NCBI GenBank assembly: GCA_016801885.1
Contig: CM028886.1
Location: forward strand, 18,627,866-18,691,865
Length of the DNA: 64,000 nt
Direction of reading: 5' to 3'
Source of the DNA: Toxotes chatareus
Taxonomy: Eukaryota; Chordata; Actinopteri; Toxotidae
Shown here piece by piece: positions 50,839-61,500 of the stretch (position 1 is the first letter of the stretch; each line of letters starts with the position of its first letter). The translations under genes were made by a program, and so were the position numbers. The notes under the pieces were generated by a model. The model made no database searches and had not been told where the DNA came from. It saw only the letters and a list, made by a program, of their open reading frames with translations.

Positions 50839-52120
50839 GGTTAAATCCCCAATGGTGTCTTATATTAGGCCCAGTTAGAGACATTAGTGCTTTATGATCT
50901 TTGCTAGAGCAGAAGAGGAAATGTGTCAGAGCCACCATGTTTGCCATCTTGGCCGTGTGCATGTGGGTGAATGTGTGTGTACCCACTTGGCAGTTAAGAG
51001 TCATTAAAAAAGGGCGTGAGGGAGCCATCCAGCGGTTTCTTGTCATTAATGAAGAACAGCAATGACAACCACAAGGACCCACAAATACACACAAACACTA
51101 TAAACACAAAATGAAGCACATGTGCACACATCCAAATAGACCCATTGACTGTTTGTCTTTGGCTCATTGCTCCCTGCTGCTCTCTGCTACAAACACTTTT
51201 TTCTCTTCTTCTTTCCGGTCGTAATAAGTGTGATGACCCCCATAAACACACATAGAGACATGCACACGCAAACAAACATGTCATTTTACAAAAACAACAA
51301 TGCATGTGTGAATTACTTTGGAGGAATTTACGATCACAAAAGAAACACAAGGAGCTGCTTAGATACAAAGTGGGGTTTCTGGTGGTTTATTTGAAAAGTA
51401 TGAGTTGTAGTATAGTTTCCTTTAGCTCCACTCTGTGATAAAACCTTGCATAAGGATTAACTAACAGTCAAATATGGTCATTGTGGGTGGGCCGGGAATA
51501 GGTGAAAAATGGATGAGGAAGTTGTGTGACAAGCCGTTCAGTCACCCCCTTTACTTCCTGGGGCAACAACCTTCATCACTTCCAGGCGAGTATCTTAAAG
51601 AGGATGTTGTGTGCTCAGAGCTGCTCTGCACTTTCTCAACCACAGCTCTATCACTTCAAAAACTTAGCCCCTGAACTGTTTGTTTACAAGCTGCACAGCT
51701 TTGATTGTATGGCAAACAGTCTGTAGGCTGGAGTACAGTATATACAGCACACAAAGAACCTCTGCCTATCAGTTGGGGAGGTATCTGAATGCTTCCTCTG
51801 CTCAAGGCTGTCATCTAGTGGCACTAAATTCAATGGTGTTCGGAAAAAAAAAGCAGTGAAGTTGCTGAATCGTTGATTGTAAAATAACCGAAAGGTCTTT
51901 AATCACAAGATGTACTCCTTGCGCTTCTCTGACTGCCCCCTTTTCGTTCCTCGTCTCCCTCTTCTGCTTTCTCCTGAGCATGGTTTGAGTTTCACACAGC
52001 TGTGTGAGATGGGACCCCTGTGGTGATTTGTAGCACTATAATGGCTCATTCTCTGCTGTGCTTCTCCTCCCAGACATTGAGATAACAGATCTCACCTTAC
52101 CTCAATCAACAACTACTAAA
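50839..52120. other. Non-coding stretch, no gene seen
   Basis: There are no microsatellites of note. The 124-codon minus-strand frame at 50994-51368 has no recognised domain. Confidence 0.55.
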
Positions 52121-52197
52121 GGGGCTGCGGAGGGTTTCCAGGGGTAGATGAGGGTGTCAGGGTGACCTGAGGGCGGGGGAGGCAAGGAGAGAAGGGG
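52121..52197 (+). other. G-run cluster (possible G-quadruplexes)
   Basis: Eight runs of three to five G occur in 77 bases. The first four (52121, 52132, 52141, 52152) are separated by 7, 6 and 7 bases and so meet the G3+N1-7 rule. Further runs lie at 52160, 52171, 52175 and 52194. Confidence 0.5.
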
Positions 52198-52827
52198 TGG
52201 AGGACTTGCAGGTGTCCAGACTCCCCTGGCTATGGGCAGGTGCACCGCACCTGTGCCCCATATGTTTAGTTACTCACATGTGTGTGAGAAACCTGGACAC
52301 TCCTGAATACCAGCTGTGCGCTATGAAGTTTCTCTCTCTCGCCTCCACACACTTACCACCCTGCCTCCTAAAACACACACATACACTCACAAAGTTTTCC
52401 TTCACATACAGTCGTCCTGTGAAACACACACTTACGTATACATTCCATCATGCACCCAACACACTTACAAAAAGATCAGTTCATGTATAGACTAGTATTA
52501 CAGGTCAGCAGGTGTGTAATCATTTACTATCCATCAATGGCTAACAGATGTGTGGAGCATCTATCCATCAAAGCTAACCAGGACTGATAAGGACCTCATG
52601 ACAGTCACACCACTCCCTCTGACTGCAGGGATCCTCCCACAGGGTTTGAGTGGGGTGTGCTGTGTATGCGTTTCCTTTTACTAGCAATAGTAGTTTCTAG
52701 TAGTTATATTCATATTTTAACACTCTGAGAAGCGGACTTATTGACTCTGTTGCATAGAGTTTAAGAAGACTGACAGCACTCTTGCAATATAAAGAAAATA
52801 TGGCAATCATAGGAAAGGAGCTGGTAC
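52198..52827. other. Non-coding stretch, no gene seen
   Basis: It holds CA-rich scatter at about 52370-52470. No exon was recognised. Confidence 0.55.
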
Positions 52828-53065
52828 GCCCAGCTAAGCATAAACACTGCCCTGTCTAGCCTGGAACAGTCTGAAGGAACAGTTCTAACTACCTGCACCT
52901 ATAATTCACTTATTAGCATGCTATATCTTTTTCATTTAATCTGTGCAAAACCAGTGTAAAAACAAAATAAAAAATTAATGTTCTTATGCTGATTCCCCAT
53001 TTCTTCATATTTAGCATGCAGACATGAGAGTGGTGTTGATCTTCCTGGCTAGCGCTCTGCAAGAA
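52828..53065. repeat. Rearranged copy of GCTAAGCTAAGCTAA-family repeat
   Basis: The left part (about 52828-52985) reads the repeat in reverse: AGCTAAGCATAAACACTG, TAGCCTGGAACAG, ATTAGCATGCTATATC, TTTAATCTGTGCAAAACC. The right part (about 53005-53065) reads it forward: TTCATATTTAGCATGCAGAC, ATGAGAGTGGTGTTGATC, GCAAGAAAGGG. Two opposite-facing parts therefore lie side by side, unlike the long copy at 23470-23802. Confidence 0.55.
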
Positions 53066-55134
53066 AGGGTGTAAGCTCACTTCCACAATTTATTGATATA
53101 GCTTCTGGTTTTGTGCTCATCTGGCCCATAACATATAATGATGTGTGTGCATATTGTGTTTTAATCTGAAAACAAATTAAACAAAAAACTTTACGATGCT
53201 CTATGTACAAATGTTTAGGCAAAGTTCTGGCATTTTGGGTGGTTCTCTTCTTCAAAGGACTGTATTTGAACTAATTTAGAAGTTCAAGTTGTTAAACTTA
53301 AGTTAAACCTAGGTTTCTTGTATATGTAGGTTGTGTATGTGTGCATGGGTGCGCACTAATTCTTTTTGTACACATGCTGATTAAGCAGTCTGAAGGTCTC
53401 TTTCAGACTTCAGACAGAGGGGAGTTTAATCAGAAGCCATCGTTCCAAACCAGCGGCCTTCTCCTCCTAAAGGGAGTTCCTCTTTGAGAGAAGGAGTGAG
53501 GAGTAAAGGGCAAAGGTGAAATGGGTGAGGAGGTGAAGAGGATGCTGGGAGAAGTGGTGGAGAGGGATAAAGGATTTGGGAGAAAGGAAGAATAGAGGAA
53601 GAACGGAACCAGATTTAAATCCCACTGAATGAATGTAAAATAAATAAATAAGTAGAATATATATGCAATGTTTGGATGCACATCTTTACACAAAGTATTA
53701 AAAGAAATATGGAAACAACAAAAGTAAAGGATGAAGAACAAAGTAAAGAAGGAGCTACTTCTGTAATTACGAAGCAAACCGGTTGCTGTGATATCACTAT
53801 TATGTCCAGTTTAGGTCTCAAATCATTTTATTGTCACTGAATTACATCAGGAAACGGCTCTGCTGCAGTTAGCATCCAACATAAACCAAAACCAGATCTC
53901 ACAAGTACACACATGTGCACACACACACAAACAGAATTTCCTCAACGTCTGGACAGCATTACATGGTGTAGAGAGGAACACTCCCCCTCCCCCTCCTCCC
54001 CCTTCCCTAATTATAGTCTGCATCATTGGAGACTGAGGGCTCTCGAGAACACATTTTATCACTGTGCTGTGGCAGAGCCAACACACACGCACACACGGAG
54101 CACTCCTCGAACACAATAATAGACAGCGTCTGCATTAAAGCTACTATTGTCAACATAGAAGGGTCTTCTGTTGTGGCAAACATAGTACTCATTTACATGT
54201 GACAAGAAAGGAAATGCAGAGAGAGACAAGACAGAAGTGATACGTAAGGAAAGACGAGGCCTCTAACTGTCTTGCAGCATGATTTGATTTTGCTTGATGA
54301 TGATAGACAACAAAAGGGCACTGTGGGAACTGTAAACAACACGCACCGCAAACGATGGCGAGCCCCGGTATCATGTGATGGTGCCTGGAACTCTCTGCCT
54401 GTGAAGCAGGGCAAACAGGGAAGTGTGGTGGAAAGGCAGAGGCCCAACTGATAAACAGAGCGAAGGGGTAATGTACATAAAGGCCTGCTGCGTCGCTCTC
54501 AGGAGATGAATAATGAGCCAGGCTGCATGTAAACTGTGGTTGGAAAACAACAAAAGCTGCTGACTAACTGTAGTGGTGTGTGGTGAGGTGGGGACGCCCT
54601 GTCATTTGGGCTCTCGCCTGGACAGGGAGGCCTCACTCGCTTAAACATGTTCCCTTTGTCTGAATAAAGCATGACCGTGGCTCGAAATGTAGTTTTAGAT
54701 TCTATTTTTAGAATATTTAGGCTCTACGACTGAGTAGCACCCTCCTTAAAAAAAAAAAAAAAAAAAAGATTAAAAATAAAAAGTCAGCTCAGACCAGACC
54801 GGTACAATAAAGCCCATACTTATTGTATAAGAAGCACATTAGATGCACTGATAATGTATGGTGATTATAATTTAGTAAATAAGGGGATGTGCAGACTGTC
54901 AACAATTTTACATATAAAGAAGGTTTTCTAGTCATGGGAGCACCACTCTCTCTGTTTTATAATGTTCTATGTGGCTGTGGAGGAGCATTGTAAAATGTGA
55001 CAAAATACTCTTAATGATTTCATCAGGATTATCTCGGGCTTGGAAACCTAAATTTTACCAGAAAGACTGAGAGAAAGACTTGGTGTTTTGATCTTTTGCA
55101 AGTCTTCCATCCCAACCTTATGGAAGTGTACACC
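53066..55134. other. Non-coding stretch downstream of TRMT11
   Basis: No exon was recognised. The plus strand is purine-rich at about 53465-53610. There is a C-rich patch at 53983-54006, a short CA run at about 53915-53929, and an A-run at about 54748-54767. The 115-codon minus frame at 53430-53777 is a by-product of the purine tract. Confidence 0.6.
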
Positions 55135-55152
55135 TAAGACACATTTTATCCA

Positions 55153-55158
55153 TTTATT
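55153..55158 (-). promoter_or_regulatory. Likely poly(A) signal of TRMT11
   Basis: AATAAA on the minus strand lies about 210 bases after the TRMT11 stop codon. It is the first such hexamer I see downstream, so the transcript probably ends at about 55120-55140. Other signals further on cannot be excluded. Confidence 0.5.
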
Positions 55159-55368
55159 TGCAAAGAAATAGGTACAAACATAAAAAACAATTAAAATATT
55201 GAGGAAGATTTAAAAAGAAAAAAGTATATATATATATAAAAGAGTTATATAAGAGTTTTTTCCCTCTCTTGAATCCACTGCCAACCATGTCCTGATTCTT
55301 ATGTGCGGTTGTTTTCTCTTTTCAATAAAGAGTTTTCTTCTGACCTTCATCTTGAGGCACTGATTTGT

Positions 55369-55509
55369 TTACACTCCATTTAAATCAGATTTGTTGTCCG
55401 CCTTACCACACCTCTTGTTAAGTCCGCTGAAATACTTCTCTCTGAAGGCGTTGTGTCCCTGGTAAGGACTGAAGCGTGGGTCTGCAAGATGAGCCAGGCT
55501 GTCTAACTC
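55369..55509 (-). CDS. trmt11: TRMT11 last coding exon
   Basis: It follows a CAG acceptor and reads ELDSLAHLADPRFSPYQGHN, then AFREKYFSG, ending LNGV and TAA. The YQGHNAFREKYFSG block is the conserved C-terminal signature of TRMT11. The 3' untranslated region continues in the same exon to about 55130. Confidence 0.93.
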   Translation of the reverse strand, partial: ELDSLAHLADPRFSPYQGHNAFREKYFSGLNKRCGKADNKSDLNGV

Positions 55510-58500
55510 CTGTAAAGAAGTAAACATAGGTCATTGTACTGAACTTACTTAACCTGACTGCCTGAAACTTTGTACAGCAGGCTGAACTGGAATACACATA
55601 TTTATTTTTCACCCTTAAGTGTTTTTAATAGTTAAAAAAAAAACTTCCTCATACATGATGCTATTCAAGTTTATAGCTTGTTAAAGAAAAATAAAAATAA
55701 ATAAAAATAAACCTGGATAAGATACAGCTGCCAGTTACGCTGTTTTCCTCAGGAGGAGCATGTGCTCAGACTAAAAATGTGTAAACACTATATTTAATAT
55801 AACAGTCATCAGGATGTAAATGTTGAAACAGTTCTTTTTCCCAGTCAATGAAGCTCCTCCCACTAAACGTCAGTATCATATTGGCATCCCAAGGTTTGCA
55901 TACCTTTTCCATGTTTGCATGTAGGAACAGGACTGCGCTCGTGTATCTGAACAATGTATATGAACTGTTATGAATCCCTACAACTAAACAGTTTGTCTTG
56001 GCTGTAAGGTAGCCGCTGGTCAACAGAGGGAAGAGGGGAGGAAAAGAGATGCTGGGAAGAGAAATAATGAGGTGAGTTGAGTTGGAAGTGATGACTCCAA
56101 TGCTTGGGCCTGTAATTTGTCAGCAACACCTCTCTTTTTGCTTGCTGATACTGCCAAGCAACCTAAAAAGGTTTCCATGACCACTCTGAGGGAAAACTCC
56201 GGGTAACAAGACTGACAACCTAACCGTGACCCCAAATTAATAAGGACAGGGGGATACGGCTACAAGCAACTGAAAAACAGTGGAAATTACCACTCCATAA
56301 CCACAACCATACAGGTGGGGGGATACATATATTTAGTGTTAAATTAGGCAAGTAAAGAGTTATTTATGGCCACCAAACACATTGTCACACCCCATAAATA
56401 AGAAAATGTGAGGTTTCAGAGAGATTTCTCTGCACTAGTTTAACACAAAACATTACCATGCAAACACATTTAACTGCTCACACACATCGAGCTGTGAACC
56501 CTGGTGAACGAGTGCAGATAGGTGTGAACTGAGGCATATTTGGAAAAGAAAAACCTGAGAAAGACACCCGTCAGATAAGATCAAACAACTGTGTGTTTGT
56601 GTGTGCGTGTCATACGGGGCCCATTTATGGGAGCAATTTGGGGTTTTGAAGTGGAATGGATGACAGATCCAAAGATGGATTGTTTTCCATACGACGTGTG
56701 ATTAAGCCATTTAGGGTTCCAGTATAAAAGAAATGAGCCAATCACAGCCAGATGGTGAGGATTAACCCCAGACAGACAGAGAGACACCATCACTTCCATT
56801 GAGATGGCATGTAAAAAACATACATAAGCATGTGCTACATACAGTACATGTACATGACACGTACTTATGTGGTTTCATATACAAACAAGTATATGAAATA
56901 CACATAAAAAACACAAAAGCACAGGCAGGCACACATATGCTCTCATTTTACTAAGTCATATCTGTGTTGCTGTTCATGCTCACACATACAAAACAGTAAA
57001 CAAATTCTGCAGCAGACGCAGGTTGTGCAGATCTGTTGTCATTTATAACTATGCAACCACAATAACTTAAAACAACATATTGCTTCCAATGGACAAACGA
57101 AGGACAGAATTAGATTATATGGTCAACTTTTAAGTCACACACACATCAGAGGAAAAATGTGTTTTAAATCCTCTAAAATAACTTTTTTTCCCCTGCACAA
57201 TAACTGAACAACAATGACAGTAAATGTTTATACTACTTTATGTACCAAACAGTGACAATACTGTACAAAAATATCGACACATGCTTTCCAAATAGGCCTT
57301 CATGCAAAGTACGACTGCAAATAATGATTATTTTCATGATTGATTAATCTCTTAGATTAGTGTCTCACTGTCCATTAAGTTAAATTGCTTGTTTTATCCA
57401 ACACTCAAAAAGTCTATATTCCATTTACTATCATATGACAGAGAAGCAGCAAATCCTCAAATAGGAGAAACTGGAACTGGAAAATGTCTGGCATTAATCA
57501 TTAGATGCCGATTAATTTTCTGTCCACCGCCTTACCATTTAAATGACTAATAATTCCAGCTCTAATGCAAACACACTCAGAAGAATATGTACACACCTCT
57601 GGCTCCTTGATCTTCTCCATGGTGATCAGGCGACGTGAAGTGTGGCTGGAGAGTGTCTGCTCACAGTTACTGATGAGCCGGAGACATGGATTAAGAGGAA
57701 CCATCTCCTCACAGTATCTGGAAAGGACACACACACAAACACACACACTGATCAGCCTCAACATTAAAACCAGTTGCTGGTTGACATGATGCACTGTCTA
57801 GCCCCTTACCCTAACCTTAACCAACACAACCAATGCCTAACCCTGACCTTTAACCTAACCCTCAAACAGCCCTCTGAAGCCATGATGGAAAGTGAGGACC
57901 GGTCACAATGTCCTCACTTTCCCAAAATATCCTCACAAATATATAAGTACACACACACACACACACAGTTATTAATCAGTCTCCAAAACAAAAAAGCAGA
58001 GAGAGAAAAACAGAGGCAGACCACTTTATCTGGGTGCGATAAACTAACACACACTTAAAGGACTAGGTGAGGGGAATTTCTAAGGCCCTGGTGACAGATC
58101 ACTTTTTGTCAGGAGGCCATTTGTCCCAAAGGCTGTTGGGACTAACTTTTGCCAGCTTTCTCTGCCACCCACACCAGCGTCCTTCTCTGTGCATGCCTCT
58201 TTCTGATTTCCTTTCACAGATCACTAAACATTCACCTGGTGTCATGGAACGACAGCTGATGAAGCTAAGTTTTAGCGCACTGTGTGCAAAGATGAAGCTG
58301 GAAAAAGTGACTGTGACCTGACAGGTCGACTGCTGTGTCTGTCGTCATCAGCCAGGCCAGGTTAGGGCCTATTAACAGAAGATGATGTAAGTGTTTGCAT
58401 ATTAGTGTCAGTAGCACTTTCTCCTTCTAACCACCATCACAGTAGCAATAGTCCCAACTCAAAGCCAGATTTGCATGTCACTGTTTGTCAGCCCTGTTGC

Positions 58501-61500
58501 CATAGCCACATGTGAGCCCCTGTGGTGACGGGATGTCTGGTCGTCACAGTGACTAGCGGTGATGCAGCCAGGCGATAATTCTATCTTGCCTATCAGGAGT
58601 CATTGGAGGTTAGACTGACCTGTTGAGGTGGTGTTAAAGTCTGAGCGGAGGCAGTTGTTGTCTTTCATCCTCAGAGCTTATTTTTCTAATAGAGTCTATG
58701 ACTTTATAAAGGGCACCTTCACATAAACTGCTACTGCTCACAAGCTCTTTTGTGTCGCACTAGTTTAAACGTCTTCTTTTTCGTGATAAGGATGAGCCAT
58801 GAGGATGCTCTTACACTTGACACTTAAAACAGTCACATGTAAGATCAGTTTGATGATTACACAATATTTTAGGATTTAAGCTGTATTTATACAAAGACAT
58901 GATAAGAAAGTGTATCAAAAAACCTTCCTGAATTCTTTTATATGTTCCATAATAGTTTAATAGATAGCCAATTAAATGTACTCAGTTTAACAGCATGAAG
59001 AATTGAATGCTGAAGCAGTGGATAATGGCCTCTCGTAAAAGTTCCAGTGCTAAATGAGTGATTGGCCAAAATGTCTGAAAATGTATATTCAAGTAAAAAA
59101 TTATAACCTGAAAATGAAAACCTGGCTCATTTATACTCTATTAGTGATACAAGTATCACCTTACTTCTGACAATACAGTCACTTTATGTCTTTGCTTCAC
59201 TTGTTTATGTTGTAATTAGGTCACTTTATGGCTGTGATGACTGATGTTCTATCATCTGTCTTGATACTTTTTCTTCTGTCATTTATTATTTAAGGGGAGA
59301 AGGGGTCTGACCTGATCTAGATGCTGACAGGACTTTGTGTCACCTGTCATCACACACATGCAAACACACAGACACACAAGCGCACACACACAAACTCTCC
59401 TTTCTCATGAGGCAGACAGACACACACAATCCCCACTGTTTCTATCACATCCATGACCGCAGATACACACATATATGTGGGGGTGACAGAAACCTGATAT
59501 CTCGCCTATAGAGCCCCAGATTAGGCCCAGGAGACAGGCTACGTCTGGGCTTACACACACAGACACGCACATCCAAAAACACACATGCGACTGTGCACAG
59601 AGACACACACAAAGAGGTCAGCCTGCAGACCACAGGGACAGATAGTTCACATATCTGACTTGGCTGGCCTCAGACGTTTATTTTGGCACGGTGCTCTGAC
59701 AGGCACAGAGTCAAGCACCGGTAGATGAGTACCAAAGACAAATGTGTGAACATGACGACACATATGTATGAATGTGCTCATACGCAAGACCACACACATT
59801 CATGCATACGTACGAATGCGTACACGTAAATACACAAATGAAAAGGCCTGTAAACACAACTCATTGGTTTGCAAGGTGTGTTTGTACATGTGTTCTTTCG
59901 TCTCTCTCACACACATAATCTCCTACTAAAAATCAGAGGATGCATCATTATCTCATCGCCTTCCTGGTCTTATAATCAGTGACCAGAGGGAGTTCCTGCC
60001 CTGAAGGGCTTTTCTTCCCCAAATGTTGGTTGCTGTCGCTGTCTGTTGTGGTTCATACCTTTACAGGCAACCACCTGCACTTCCAGTCAGCACTTCACTT
60101 TCTGCTAATGCACAGAACATTTAACAATGCACAACTTTGTCTCAGGAGAACCGTCTTATATGTGGTCCACGTATAAAGGAGTTCCCTGCTGTCAGTTGTG
60201 GTTTACTGAGACCCAGCTGTATGAGTGGGAAAACCTCAACACACCTGTATACTACTGTGTATAAGCACTGTCATTCACACAGGTGGTTACACATGGAGGA
60301 CAATGTTTTATAGGAGCGGGAATGGAATACTGAAAAAGGGAAATGCTGGAAGGTAAAAATCCCAAGTGGAAAAGGGGGTTGGAAATTCCTTTGTGTGCCA
60401 GTCTCCTGTACCGAAAGAGAAGCTAATACACCTCACGATTTTAACAGCATTTAGCAGCTTGTAAACTAATTGGTCAAAACCGATAAACAGTCATTACTAC
60501 AGTCTCTGTTTTGTTAATATGTCCCCAAACTCATTTACAAAGCCTAGTTTAATTATATACGGTCATTAGATTTTATAAAATGTAACCACATTTACATTAC
60601 AACCCCCCTCTGCTTCATGTTGTTTGGTTACTTAGGGAATTTATTAGGTCAACAATAGATTTAAATTTTGAAGGCTGTGCTCTGTATTGTGTGTATTGTG
60701 CAGTTCTGGTTTTTGGTATCAGTCTGCCCCCTATTGATAGAAATTATTATTTGGAGAATAGTGTCATTTCAGCAAACAGAGTTCTCCATCTAAACCTAAT
60801 CTATTAGGAAGTGTACACTTTAAATATAGTTTCAAAATAAAAAGCTTCATGCAACAAGGCATGTTTTTAAAAAAGATTATTAATCACACGTGCAGGGTTC
60901 AAATGACAGTAACAGAAATCAGAGATGCTGAAGATATACTACAGAAAACAATGAATCTGTCTTCAGGCTCAGCATAAGTCTGTATACTCACTCTGGCCTG
61001 TAGACAGGCAGCCAATAGACAAGCCTCCCACCCATGACCAGGTGGTGGGCAGAGAAGTTTAACAGGTCTGTGAAGATGTCACTTAGGTGGTACGCCTGTG
61101 AGACAGGGACGTGAGAATCTACATAGCTGGGCAGAAGATTAAAAGAAATATGAACCGGGTTAGAACAGAGCAGTGATTTTTAAAAAAAAAATTAAGTTCA
61201 AATGATTTTCTCAAGTTTTGCATTTATTATGCAAACTTATTAGATTATTTTGTTCTTTTATTAGAAAGTGATACCACAGAAAAGCCTAAAATCCATTCTA
61301 GGATCTAACAGAAATTTGTTGCTGCAGTTAATTGATGTTTTAGACATTTAGAAATTACAGTCAGCTAATCCATCTCAGAGACATTGGCCTAGATACTGAT
61401 ACCGTACAATACTGGTGTTGGTAAAATATCAGGCGAACATACGTGCCGTCAGGGGGTTTAGTGATGGCTTTGTGGGAGCCTGTGCGCCTTGTGGACTCGC

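Larger units (their letters stand above)
57718..60991 (-). other. TRMT11 largest intron
   Basis: A 3,274-base intron. It holds CA microsatellites near 57728-57747 and 57949-57967, a telomere-like teleost repeat at 57795-57968, CA-rich scatter at about 59345-59620 and a weak CTCF-like motif at 60724-60737. No extra exon was seen. The frame at 58067-58321 has no family match. Confidence 0.85.

Noticed and set aside
51805..51825. CTCF-like CTAGTGGCAC
   Set aside because: One base is missing from the core spacing, so it does not fit the consensus.
1..55130. A CENPW gene expected 3' of TRMT11 in mammals
   Set aside because: I looked for its conserved C-terminal histone-fold words in the frames and did not see them; it probably lies outside the window.
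57805..57870. True telomere or chromosome end
   Set aside because: The TAACCC-like units are degenerate, short and inside an intron, and belong to a dispersed repeat.
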